This document shows, piece by piece, positions 44,552 to 52,181 of a DNA stretch of 64,000 bases. The position numbers and the translations under genes were made by a program. Positions within the stretch are counted from its first letter, which is position 1. Each line of letters opens with the position of its first letter. The notes under the pieces were generated by a model. That model was not told where the DNA came from, did no database searches, and saw only the letters and a list, made by a program, of their open reading frames with translations. The stretch is from Mucilaginibacter terrigena (GTDB taxonomy: Bacteria > Bacteroidota > Bacteroidia > Sphingobacteriales > Sphingobacteriaceae): assembly GCF_004168255.1 (NCBI RefSeq), contig NZ_SEWG01000003.1:558001-622000 (forward strand), in the 5' to 3' direction.

Positions 44552-45691
44552 ATGGCGAAATTAACATTCAGGCTGTTTATGCTGTATGCTCTTGTAATGT
44601 TTTGGGGCTGCTCAAACAACAGTAAGAGTAAAGTTGCTTTGCCTGCGGCTAAAGTGTATAAAAACCCCCTGAAAGTTGCCCTTGGCGACCCGTTTGTGTT
44701 GTATGATACGGTAAGCAAGAGTTATTACATGTATGGCACGGGTGGTGCAAAAGATGGATTTGTCACGTATTCATCGGCCGACTTGGTTAACTGGAAGAAC
44801 GAAGGGCAGGTATACTGGGGCAACACTAGGGATAGCTGGGGGATCAGTGCATTTTGGGCGCCCGAGGCTTATAGTTACAAAGGCAAATACTACATGTTTT
44901 ATAGCGCGCAATGGCGGCAAAATACACGGAATGATGCCGAGAATTTTAAAATTGGTGTCGCTGTTTCCGGCTCGCCTAAGGGGCCCTTTAAGGATTTGGG
45001 TGATAAGCCGCTTTTTGACCCCGGCTACCCGATTATCGATGCCAACGTGTTCTTTAATACCAATGGTAAGATCTATTTATACTATTCCCGCTGTTGCTAT
45101 AAGCATCCCGTAAAAAGCGAAATTGCCGATTTGGTAATAAAAAAGGGGATGTATAAAGAGATTGAGGAAAGCTGGGTGTATGGTGTTGAGATCAAACCTG
45201 ATTTTAGTGGTGTGATAGGCAACCCGGTTGTAGTATTGCGCCCGCCGGTAAAACTAAGCGACAGTCAATCTGAATGGGAGAGCCGGTCGGTACTTAGCGG
45301 CGAGGTAAACCGCCGGTGGACGGAAGGCTCTACAACTTTTAAGCATAATGGCATATACTACATCATGTACTCGGCCAATTTTTATGGCGGCGAAAATTAT
45401 GCAGTAGGGTATGCCACTTCAAAAAGCCCGCTTGGCCCGTATCAAAAAGCAACTAACAACCCTGTCCTGCAAAAAAATACACCAAAGGGCGGGGAGGTAA
45501 CCGGCACCGGGCATAACAGTATAATTTACAGTGCCGACGGGCAAAGCATGTATTGCGTATATCATGGCCGTACAAAAGCATCTGGCGATGAACGCGTGGT
45601 GTTTATTGACAGGATGACGATAAATAATCAGGGCGTTTTGCAGTTAGCAGGACCTACAACAACCAATCAGCCATATCCATTAGTACATTAA
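44552..45691 (+). CDS. GH43 family lipoprotein glycosidase (second)
   Basis: The 379-residue lipoprotein has a signal ending MFWGC, with the lipid Cys near residue 20. The GH43 acids are visible: Asp46 in LGDPFVLYD (base), Asp163 in IIDANVFF (modulator) and Glu258 in WTEGSTTF (acid); a late TGTGHNS His motif also fits. Blades are slightly extended, including a CCYKHPVKSEIAD loop near 184-196. The gene follows nagB by 9 bases and precedes another GH43 gene by 6, so it appears to be in the same operon. Likely a beta-xylosidase, arabinofuranosidase or galactosidase activity; substrate unclear. Confidence 0.83.
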   Translation: MAKLTFRLFMLYALVMFWGCSNNSKSKVALPAAKVYKNPLKVALGDPFVLYDTVSKSYYMYGTGGAKDGFVTYSSADLVNWKNEGQVYWGNTRDSWGISAFWAPEAYSYKGKYYMFYSAQWRQNTRNDAENFKIGVAVSGSPKGPFKDLGDKPLFDPGYPIIDANVFFNTNGKIYLYYSRCCYKHPVKSEIADLVIKKGMYKEIEESWVYGVEIKPDFSGVIGNPVVVLRPPVKLSDSQSEWESRSVLSGEVNRRWTEGSTTFKHNGIYYIMYSANFYGGENYAVGYATSKSPLGPYQKATNNPVLQKNTPKGGEVTGTGHNSIIYSADGQSMYCVYHGRTKASGDERVVFIDRMTINNQGVLQLAGPTTTNQPYPLVH

Positions 45692-45697
45692 CCAATT

Positions 45698-46777
45698 ATG
45701 AAATTAAAAATAGCAGCAGTTACCTTTTTAGCCGTGTTTTTTATCTTGTTTAAAGGCGGATTTATCCATGCTTCAAAAACAGAAAAGCCGGCTATTGATA
45801 CCATGCGGACATTTTCAAACACCCTAATTAACGGTGCTGACCCCTGGTTGATTAAAGATAAGGGCAATTATTACCTGTGCCTTTCGGCTATAGTAAATCA
45901 CCGCCCGGTTATTACCGTTAGTAGTTCAAAAAAGCTATCGGAAACGGGCAAGCCCATAGTGGTTTGGACAGCACCCAAAAAAGCATGGAATGCCAATTGC
46001 GTTTGGGCACCCGAGTTGCACCGCATAGGCAATAAATGGTACATCTATTATACCGCGGGTGTTAAAGGCCCCCCTTACATTCACCAGCGAAGTGGCGTGC
46101 TGGAGTCGGTTACTGATGACCCGCAGGGGCAATACGTGGATAAAGGGATGTTAAACACCGGTGCCGACCTGCAAAGTCCGTCGCACACCATTTGGGCGAT
46201 TGACCTTACGGTTACCACTATTAACAAACGCCTGTATGCGGTTTGGTCGGGATGGAAAAATAATAAAGTAACCGACGATACCAAGCAGCAATTGTATATG
46301 GCCGAAATGAAAAACCCATGGACCATAAGTTCGGAACGCATGTGCATTTCGCGCCCCGAGCAAGAATGGGAAACAGGCGGGCCGTTGGATATTAATGAAG
46401 GCCCCGAGTTTTTAAAACACAACAGCCATACGTTTATCATTTACTCTACAAGGGAATCGTGGACGCCAGAGTACCGCTTAGGGCAGCTGCAACTTAAAGA
46501 TTCTACAAAAACGCCGCTCGACGCCAAAAATTGGATTAAGACCGGACCGGTTTTTCAGGGTACTGACCAGGTTTATGGAGTAGGCCATGCCAGCTTTACT
46601 ACATCGCCCGATAATCGCGAATGGTGGATCGTCTATCATACCAAAAAATCGACTGAACCGGGCTGGGATAGGGAGATAAGGGTGCAGCCATTTTCGTGGC
46701 AGCCAAACGGCAATCCCGATTTTGGCGTACCGGTGCCGCCGGGAAAAAAAATAAAGCTGCCCTCGGGAGAAAAATAG
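45698..46777 (+). CDS. GH43-like exported glycosidase (third)
   Basis: A 359-residue exported protein with a signal peptide ending near HASK (residues about 23-27). GH43 landmarks are Asp48 in NGADPWLI, Asp169 in WAIDLTV and Glu234 in NEGPEFL, with a GVGHASF His motif near 295. Compared with the other GH43 proteins in the window the first blade differs strongly (YYLCLSAIVNHRPVITV), resembling arabinanase-type members of the family as I recall them. It ends the long plus-strand GlcNAc operon. The 110 bases after it hold only a short GTTTTC-GAA-GAAAAC hairpin (46826-46840) and AT-rich sequence before the map gene. Confidence 0.78.
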   Translation: MKLKIAAVTFLAVFFILFKGGFIHASKTEKPAIDTMRTFSNTLINGADPWLIKDKGNYYLCLSAIVNHRPVITVSSSKKLSETGKPIVVWTAPKKAWNANCVWAPELHRIGNKWYIYYTAGVKGPPYIHQRSGVLESVTDDPQGQYVDKGMLNTGADLQSPSHTIWAIDLTVTTINKRLYAVWSGWKNNKVTDDTKQQLYMAEMKNPWTISSERMCISRPEQEWETGGPLDINEGPEFLKHNSHTFIIYSTRESWTPEYRLGQLQLKDSTKTPLDAKNWIKTGPVFQGTDQVYGVGHASFTTSPDNREWWIVYHTKKSTEPGWDREIRVQPFSWQPNGNPDFGVPVPPGKKIKLPSGEK

Positions 46778-46887
46778 AGATTTATACCTATTTGATATTA
46801 TCAAAGCATTAACAATTAAGAACAAGTTTTCGAAGAAAACGTGTGTTGATTATAATTGCTAATATTGCCGTATATAATATCTGAAAA

Positions 46888-47653
46888 ATGTCCATATCTA
46901 CCGAAAGTGAAAGAAATGGAATGCAGCAGGCAAGCAATGCTGTTGCATTTACACTTAAAAAGATGCGTGAATTTGCCAAACCCGGCATTTCAACAAAGCA
47001 ACTTGATGAGTATAGCGGCGAATTGCTGGCACAGAGGGGCGCACGTTCTGCGCCTATGTTAACGTATGGCTTTCCCGGATACACTTGTATTAGTGTTAAT
47101 GAAGAAGCGGCGCACGGTATGCCGTCAGCGAATAAAATCCTAAAAGAGGGTGACCTGGTAAATATTGATGTATCGGCGGAGTTAAATGGCTATTGGGCTG
47201 ATAATGGTGGCTCGTTTGTATTGGGCGAAGATATAAACGGCCATGGCAGGTTGGTAGACGCATCCAAAGAGATACTAAGAAAAAGCGATCAGCAACATTA
47301 AAGGTGGTGTCAGGATATCGGAGATAGGCAGGTTGATAGAAACTGAAGCTAAAAAAGCCGGCTACACAGTAATAAAAAACCTTACCGGGCATGGGATTGG
47401 GCGCAGTTTGCACGAAGAACCCCATGAAATAGCTAACTACTGCGACAGGTATAACACAACTCGTTTTAAGAAAAATTCTGTGGTAGCGATAGAAACATTT
47501 ATTTCAACACGGTCAACAATTGCTGATACACAAGCCGATGGCTGGACCCTACGCGGCAATAAAGGTGGTTTTGTCGCCCAGCACGAGCACACCATTATGG
47601 TGACCAGCGGCCAGCCAGTGGTATTTACAGCCCAAAACGGTATTTGGGATTAA
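46888..47653 (+). pseudogene. map: Type I methionine aminopeptidase gene split by a +1 frameshift
   Basis: The first frame (46888-47301) encodes the N-terminal half, with NIDVSAELNGYWADNGGSF holding two metal Asp residues. The second frame covers the rest through 47653, with GHGIG (His), AIETFI (Glu) and QHEHTIMVT (Glu). The two halves join if one A is removed from the A5 run at 47280-47284, giving RKAISNIKGG and a normal 254-residue enzyme that removes N-terminal Met. All metal ligands survive. This is either a sequencing error, a recent inactivating insertion or, less likely, ribosomal slippage. A typical genome has an essential map elsewhere, so loss of this copy could be tolerated. It is the last gene before the conjugative element. 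Confidence 0.7.
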
Positions 47654-47712
47654 TACGCTGAACGCATTTATATTGCAGGTTCAATTTCTACAGAAAATGA
47701 GTATTGAAGAAT

Positions 47713-47748
47713 AAAAAAGGGACAAGTCATTTTTATCTGACTTGTCCC
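47713..47748 (-). terminator. Minus-strand terminator, probably of a tRNA gene
   Basis: GGGACAAGTCA (47719-47729) and TGACTTGTCCC (47738-47748) form a perfect 11-bp stem with an 8-base loop. Six A residues at 47713-47718 become a T tract on the minus strand, so termination is from right to left. The transcript it ends must therefore lie at 47,749 or beyond, where a tRNA-3'-end-like sequence is found. Confidence 0.7.
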
Positions 47749-47749
47749 C

Positions 47750-47770
47750 GGAGGTGATCCCGCTGGGATT
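47750..47770 (-). other. Putative attachment site: tRNA 3'-end remnant
   Basis: Read on the minus strand this is AATCCCAGCGGGATCACCTC plus CG. It fits the end of a T-loop, a 3' T-stem strand (CCCAG), a 7-base acceptor strand and a discriminator base. Beyond 47,770 the expected TTCGA T-loop is lost. Elements that integrate in a tRNA 3' end leave just such a fragment at one border and rebuild the whole gene at the other. The terminator on its left supports a minus-strand RNA gene. Which tRNA it is cannot be said. Confidence 0.5.
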
Positions 47771-47927
47771 ATATTTTGAAGGCTTAATGCCTCTGAATAT
47801 TAATGAGTTACATCGACCTAAAAGCAATAGGTGACCTAAAAGGTTACCGATTACTTTGTACTTACTTGTACTTATTTGATGTAGTTTAAAGAACTAATAT
47901 TAATATTTACAAATATACAATTTATAC

Positions 47928-49622
47928 TCAAATGTTGTTGCGATTTAATGTTTTCTCGCTCCATTCTTTACTAAACGAGCCCAAACGTCCTGACTTAACC
48001 AATTTTAGATAAGCGCCAACAATATTCTTGCTTAAATTATTTACCCAATTTTCATCTCTTAGGCGAGACTTATAATCAAAATCTTCGGATAACTCATCAA
48101 CTTCCATGTTTAAATCAACTACAATGTCATCAATTATTCTATTTATGCATGCGATAAAATCAGTACGCTCTAATTTCTCTCTAACGTAAGTTTGAGGGTG
48201 AAGGATAGCATCTTTACCAACTTCATCATTTTCCAGTATAATTCTTATAAAGTATACTATAGCAAATCTTGTTAAACTATACTTTGCAATTAATTGATTA
48301 TTAATGTTTCCAATTTTTCCAATAATAGAATCGTCAATCAATTTTAACATAAGTATCCGGTCAGAATTTACTTCTGGACGAGCGAAAATATCAACATACA
48401 AATCTTCAAACACTTGATACTTTCTGTGTGTTCCCCATGGTTCCTTTAAGTCAAAGGACATAAGTAAAATACCAGCTTCTTCATTTGATATTACTTTTAT
48501 GCTACTGGGGGTTAGCTCCCCTCTTTTTATTTCGTAGTAATATTCGTTTCCATAATTATGACTAAATTCGTTTTGTAACCTAATCTGAATAGGATTATAC
48601 GATTTAAAATCTCGGGCTTTAACGCCATTTTGACTATTAGAATATTCGGTAATTTGAGCAGACAGTTCTGAGTCCACAGGAACCTGAATTATTTTAGTCA
48701 GAATTCTAAGATCATCGGAGAGATATTGCCTATTGTTAAATAAGGCTGTAAGGCTTTGACATCCATTTACAACAAAAAAGGTTTCAATCTTTAATTTTGT
48801 ATCTGAAGTAGTTACTTTATTTGAAACTATTGTAATACCATTATGAAATAATGGGAATTTTTTATGAAGGGCTGGATTTCGAATACTTGATACGATTCCT
48901 TTATTTACATTAGTATTCCCTAAAGGTCCCCTAACATTATAATCAAAGATAGATTGATCTGAAATGCCTGGCATTTGTACTAATTCTGTAGATTTTAGAG
49001 GAATTATATAAGTAATCGTGTTCGCATCTGCATAGTATTTTGAGATATCTATTTCTTGAATATCAAAATCCATAGACGTGCCGTCAGGAATCTTCCTACT
49101 CGAAGATATAAAAGTACTTTCCAACGATGAACGGCCTTCAAATTCTATTTCTTGGCATTCTGTCAAAAATGCTTCACCATTTTTATCAATATCTATATTG
49201 GACAAGAAAATTCCTCGTAATTTATATGCTTCTACTTTTTGAAGTAAGTTTAATCGTTTAATCAAACCAACCACTTGCGCATCACCACCAGTATTTATTA
49301 AATTTTCAATTGAGTCCTTCGTTCGTAGTTGGGATAACGAACCATAGAACTCTTTTAACGCTACATCGCCAATAGTTCTATTGGCGCTTTGCGATATTTT
49401 GGATTGAAAAATATCAATAGTCCCATAAGCTTCATTGACATAAATACCATCAATCCCCTTATCTCCATTTTGATCGCAAACACAATCAATTGCTTCTTGC
49501 TTATCCAGCCTATAATAATTTTCAAGATACCACATAAGAAAAGAGGCACTTTCCGAACGTTTTCCAGGCACTAAGAAATATTCAATATGTTGAAGGAGGT
49601 TTGGATAATTTATATCAATCAT
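47928..49622 (-). CDS. AIPR family abortive-infection protein with a nuclease-like N terminus
   Basis: A 564-residue soluble protein. The AIPR (abortive infection phage resistance) domain covers about residues 200-500, marked by VRGPLGNTNVNKGI, FPLFHNGITIVSNK and FFVVNGCQSLTALF. The N terminus carries a likely PD-(D/E)XK nuclease motif: GIDGIYV with Asp58, then TIDIFQSK with Asp70, Gln73 and Lys75. Proteins of this family protect against phage, probably by damaging nucleic acid once triggered. It is transcribed away from the rest of the element, next to the putative attachment site, as expected of a cargo gene. Its codons are AT-rich like the neighbouring element genes. Confidence 0.85.
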   Translation of the reverse strand: MIDINYPNLLQHIEYFLVPGKRSESASFLMWYLENYYRLDKQEAIDCVCDQNGDKGIDGIYVNEAYGTIDIFQSKISQSANRTIGDVALKEFYGSLSQLRTKDSIENLINTGGDAQVVGLIKRLNLLQKVEAYKLRGIFLSNIDIDKNGEAFLTECQEIEFEGRSSLESTFISSSRKIPDGTSMDFDIQEIDISKYYADANTITYIIPLKSTELVQMPGISDQSIFDYNVRGPLGNTNVNKGIVSSIRNPALHKKFPLFHNGITIVSNKVTTSDTKLKIETFFVVNGCQSLTALFNNRQYLSDDLRILTKIIQVPVDSELSAQITEYSNSQNGVKARDFKSYNPIQIRLQNEFSHNYGNEYYYEIKRGELTPSSIKVISNEEAGILLMSFDLKEPWGTHRKYQVFEDLYVDIFARPEVNSDRILMLKLIDDSIIGKIGNINNQLIAKYSLTRFAIVYFIRIILENDEVGKDAILHPQTYVREKLERTDFIACINRIIDDIVVDLNMEVDELSEDFDYKSRLRDENWVNNLSKNIVGAYLKLVKSGRLGSFSKEWSEKTLNRNNI

Positions 49623-49723
49623 AAAATTTAATAGTGGATCAATATAGTGATAAATATTAAAGTCTTACAATATTGGCGGGCGCAAAAACGATATGTGAAA
49701 AACAAAAGGCACGCAAAAAAAAC

Positions 49724-49751
49724 ACCTAAGTTATGTACGAGTGGTGAAAAA
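49724..49751. promoter_or_regulatory. Element-specific 28-bp motif, copy 1
   Basis: The block runs ACCTAAGTTATGT then ACGAGTGGTGAAAAA. It matches the block at 56721-56748 at 24 of 28 positions. The first 13 bases form an imperfect ACCTAA/TTAGGT dyad. It lies 43 bases upstream of the HTH gene start. A regulator of the element probably binds here, but which one is unknown. Confidence 0.5.
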
Positions 49752-49794
49752 CTTAAAATCTTCTTTTTCAATTTTGTCGGATAAAATATTGATT

Positions 49795-50112
49795 ATGGAA
49801 AAGGCTATTTCACATTTCGATAAGCATGGAAAGGTATTTCGTGACCAACTAATCACAGTTGGTGACCTGTTAGAATTTAAGGACCTTTTACTGTCAGACA
49901 TAAAATCTATACTCAAAGACCAGGTAAGCGGAAAAACCAAAAAATGGCTAAAAGCCATGGAGGTTCGAAAGATGCTTAATATATCCCACGGCAAACTACA
50001 GGCTTTGCGCGACAATGGAAAGATACCATTTACCAAATTAGGCAAGGTTACTTATTACGATGCTGACAAGATAGAGGGACTGATGGAAACAGCTACAGTA
50101 GTTAAATTTTAA
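49795..50112 (+). CDS. Helix-turn-helix DNA-binding protein of the element
   Basis: A 105-residue protein starting at the ATG at 49795; in-frame GTG codons at 49741 and 49744 fall inside the conserved 28-bp motif and so are less likely starts. The C-terminal half has a MerR/excisionase-like helix-turn-helix: WLKAMEVRKMLNISHGKL, then LRDNGKIPFTKLGKVTYY, which reads as helix, turn and wing. Proteins of this type are typical of Bacteroidota conjugative transposons and often control excision or act as recombination directionality factors. The following small gene begins 15 bases after its stop. Confidence 0.7.
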   Translation: MEKAISHFDKHGKVFRDQLITVGDLLEFKDLLLSDIKSILKDQVSGKTKKWLKAMEVRKMLNISHGKLQALRDNGKIPFTKLGKVTYYDADKIEGLMETATVVKF

Positions 50113-50127
50113 AAGATAGAAAAGCGC

Positions 50128-50451
50128 ATGGCTAAACGGCGGGTTATTCAGCAACAAAAATTGATCGCAGATTATAATGACAATTTGGCGGATTCTACCA
50201 TTCAGGGAATGGGTTACCAAATACCACCTAATATAGGCCATGTTGCAATTTATTTCTATCAGCAAAGCATGACCATACTAGATGCCCAAAATTTTTTTCG
50301 TCATCATGAAAGTATGGAGTGGAAAACCGTTTCTGGCAAGCCGCAAAAAAACTGGAAGGTTTTAGCAAAAGATTGGATTTTCAATACCATCCAACAAACC
50401 AAATTATTCGAAAGGCAGGAAGCAAAACGCATAGCCTTCCCTGATACATAA
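50128..50451 (+). CDS. Small element protein with replication-like FF..HH..W motif
   Basis: The 107-residue protein is not one I can name. The segment AQNFFRHHESMEWKTVSGK followed by NWKVLAKDWI resembles the C-terminal motif of some phage and plasmid replication organisers, which read F-x-x-Y-Y, then G-W, then N-W-K, then W. The start is basic (MAKRRVIQQQ). It is cotranscribed with the HTH gene and precedes the repeat array upstream of parA. A role in DNA binding or replication of the excised circle is inferred. Confidence 0.5.
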   Translation: MAKRRVIQQQKLIADYNDNLADSTIQGMGYQIPPNIGHVAIYFYQQSMTILDAQNFFRHHESMEWKTVSGKPQKNWKVLAKDWIFNTIQQTKLFERQEAKRIAFPDT

Positions 50452-50467
50452 TTATAGATTTCTGTAT

Positions 50468-50626
50468 TTACAGCAATATGTATTTATAGAATTATGTAGG
50501 TAAAGAAGCCTGTAATTGTTGAAATACAGGGTTACAGCATTATGTATTTATAGACCTCTATAATTAAAGAACTATGTATTTAAAGATTTACAGCATTATG
50601 CAATTACAGCATTATGTATTTATAAC
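50468..50626. repeat. Iteron-like repeats upstream of parA
   Basis: The 13-mer TTACAGCAWTATG occurs four times, at 50468, 50532, 50588 and 50604, with TATTTATA directly after the first, second and fourth. A partial copy, TATGTATTTAAAGA, is at 50573. All have the same orientation. The 193-base gap (50452-50644) between the small gene and parA is filled with these units, and no gene is seen. They may be a partition centromere, a parA operator or a replication origin. Confidence 0.65.
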
Positions 50627-50644
50627 AATTTAGAATTACATAAC

Positions 50645-51250
50645 ATGGGAAAGATCATCACAGTAGCCCACCAAAAAGGGGGCGTTGGAAAAAGTACACT
50701 GGCTATGAATTTAGCAGTATGTTTTCAGGATCAACTTAACGTTGCTTTGGTTGATACGGATTTACAAGGCAGCTTGCTTCAAATCAAGGAGGACTTGCCT
50801 GGGCTGGCGGTAGTAGGCAACGACCGATTACAAGAGATCAAAAATTTAGACTACGACCTGATTATCGTAGATACCCCGCCTTATTTGTCAAATAAGCTAC
50901 CGGAACTATTTAGCCTTTCGGACTTTATATTGATACCTACCAAAGCGGGCTTTTTTGATGTAATGGCTATCCGTTCAACCATCGCATTAGTTAAAGACGC
51001 GCAAGCAAAGAAAGCGAGCATACAGGCCGGTATAGTAATGAACATGATAAAGCCACGATCTGGTATTACCAAAGAAGTAAGCGGCCTTTTGGAGAGTATG
51101 GAAACCCCCGTTTTAAAAACGATGGTACATGACCGGGTGAGTATTGCACGATCTTCAATTACTGCCGGCGTGCTGCAAGGAAGCGATGTAAAAGCAAAAG
51201 AGGAAATCACATCCTTAGCGGAAGAGATTGTTAACCGCATCAGTGCATAA
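50645..51250 (+). CDS. parA: ParA-family partition ATPase
   Basis: A 201-residue Walker-type ATPase: deviant Walker A KGGVGKST at 11-18, an LVDTDLQGS switch near 37-45 and LIIVDTPPYLS near 76-86. The length fits the small ParA (type Ib) group found on plasmids and conjugative elements; in CTnDOT the similar protein is called TraA. It would move or stabilise the excised element in the cell, with a partner DNA-binding protein; the RHH protein 69 bases downstream is the natural candidate. Repeats flank the gene on both sides (50468-50626 and 51253-51272), the arrangement of par loci. Confidence 0.88.
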   Translation: MGKIITVAHQKGGVGKSTLAMNLAVCFQDQLNVALVDTDLQGSLLQIKEDLPGLAVVGNDRLQEIKNLDYDLIIVDTPPYLSNKLPELFSLSDFILIPTKAGFFDVMAIRSTIALVKDAQAKKASIQAGIVMNMIKPRSGITKEVSGLLESMETPVLKTMVHDRVSIARSSITAGVLQGSDVKAKEEITSLAEEIVNRISA

Positions 51251-51252
51251 TT

Positions 51253-51272
51253 ACATAAATACATATTTATGT
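51253..51272. repeat. Dyad after parA, related to the upstream repeats
   Basis: ACATAAAT (51253-51260) and ATTTATGT (51265-51272) are perfect 8-bp arms separated by ACAT. The arm equals part of the TATGTATTTATA unit of the array upstream of parA. It starts two bases after the parA stop and may serve as a partition or autoregulatory site. Confidence 0.45.
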
Positions 51273-51319
51273 ATTCGCTAAAATCACTTATGCCATGAAT
51301 TACTTAAGAAAGGTTTACA

Positions 51320-51580
51320 ATGACAGATTATAAAAATAAATTGGGTGGGTTAGCAGACAAGCTTAAAAAGAACGCGCCTAAAATGCCGATACAGGAAGTA
51401 CATCCTATCAGGCAAACTATAGCACCAAAAGAGAATGAAGCGCAGCTAAATGTATGGATTCCAAAGTCACTTTTAAAGCGCATGAAATCCTACGGAGTGG
51501 AGCATGATACTTCATTAAAGGATATCAGTATTGATGCTTTAAAATTCTTTTTGGATGCCAAATTGAAGCAGTCCACATGA
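51320..51580 (+). CDS. Ribbon-helix-helix protein, probable ParA partner
   Basis: The 86-residue protein has a basic, flexible N terminus (residues 1-40) and a C-terminal ribbon-helix-helix pattern: the strand QLNVWIPKSL near 43-52, then KRMKSYGVEHDTS and LKDISIDALKFFLDA helices. Small RHH proteins next to ParA type Ib act as the centromere-binding and repressor partner. In CTnDOT-type elements the gene at this position is TraB-like (DUF3408), which may be the same family. It precedes the candidate oriT and mob genes, so a role in the relaxosome is also possible. Confidence 0.65.
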   Translation: MTDYKNKLGGLADKLKKNAPKMPIQEVHPIRQTIAPKENEAQLNVWIPKSLLKRMKSYGVEHDTSLKDISIDALKFFLDAKLKQST

Positions 51581-51652
51581 TAGTGATTTTGAAGGAATAC
51601 AGGCAAATTGAAGATATCTTACAGGAGGAGATTGCCTCTTAACAGCAATCAG

Positions 51653-51685
51653 CAAGATAAACGTTTGTCGGACAAACGGATCTTG
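51653..51685. other. Candidate origin of transfer (oriT) hairpin
   Basis: CAAGAT (51653-51658), then CGTTTGTC (51662-51669), a single G, GACAAACG (51671-51678), and ATCTTG (51680-51685) form a nested inverted repeat with 8-bp and 6-bp arms. It lies in a 175-base gene-free gap directly before the mobC-like and relaxase genes, the usual place for oriT in mobilisable Bacteroidota elements. The GC-rich stretch after it, about 51686-51716, may contain the nick region. Function is inferred from position and shape. Confidence 0.6.
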
Positions 51686-51755
51686 CCCTACCTTCCGAGG
51701 TCAGTCGGGGGCATGGGAAAAATCCTTCAGGGTCGGATTTTTAAAGATTACAGGA

Positions 51756-52181
51756 ATGGAAAATAATGAAGAAGAAAACAGGGAGCGCAAAGTAACTACG
51801 CGGTTTAAGCCAAACGAATTTAAGGTAATTGATACCCGCTTTAAAAAAACAAGATTTTTAAAATTGAGCGAGTATATCAGGTGTGTCTTACTTGAAAAAC
51901 CAATCACGGTAAATTACCGGGATAAGTCAATGGATGAAATGCTTGAAGAACTGGCATTACTCCGGAAAGAGCTGAATGCTATAGGTAATAATCTTAATCA
52001 GGCGGTTCGCCAAATTAACAGCGCACACGGAAATGCGGATAACCGCTTATGGTTAAATCTGCTTTCCATTATTGGCAGCAAGGTCGATCCGGCAATCGGG
52101 CAGATCAAGGAACGTATGCAAAGTTTTTCAGAATTATGGTCGCAAAAATTAAAACCGGGAGAAGCATCAGCGGGGCAATAA
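51756..52181 (+). CDS. MobC-like relaxosome accessory protein
   Basis: A 141-residue protein with an N-terminal RHH-like strand and helix (VTTRFKPNEFKVIDTRF near 14-28 and LSEYIRCVLLEKP) and the conserved helical segment LNAIGNNLNQAVRQINS near 79-95, both typical of the MobC/BmgB relaxosome proteins. It should help the relaxase open DNA at oriT, which lies about 70 bases upstream. The relaxase start overlaps the end of this gene by 46 bases, indicating translational coupling. The sequence is fully compatible with the mobilisation role. Confidence 0.82.
   Translation: MENNEEENRERKVTTRFKPNEFKVIDTRFKKTRFLKLSEYIRCVLLEKPITVNYRDKSMDEMLEELALLRKELNAIGNNLNQAVRQINSAHGNADNRLWLNLLSIIGSKVDPAIGQIKERMQSFSELWSQKLKPGEASAGQ

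Noticed and set aside
47280..47284. Programmed ribosomal frameshift in the map gene
   Set aside because: The required change is +1 and there is no slippery heptamer with a downstream structure that I can see; an indel or sequencing error is simpler.
47333..47653. C-terminal half of the methionine aminopeptidase as a separate gene starting at TTG
   Set aside because: It continues the same enzyme after a one-base shift; the part upstream of the TTG also matches the family, so it is half of one broken gene.
47750..47764. GGATCACCTCC on the minus strand equals the conserved 3' end of 16S rRNA
   Set aside because: No other 16S sequence precedes it, and the surrounding CCCAG plus acceptor-like bases and close terminator fit a tRNA end better. 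The match is short and probably a coincidence.
50468..50626. CRISPR array
   Set aside because: Repeat spacing is irregular (64, 56 and 16 bases), two copies almost touch, repeats are only 13 bases, and no cas genes are near.
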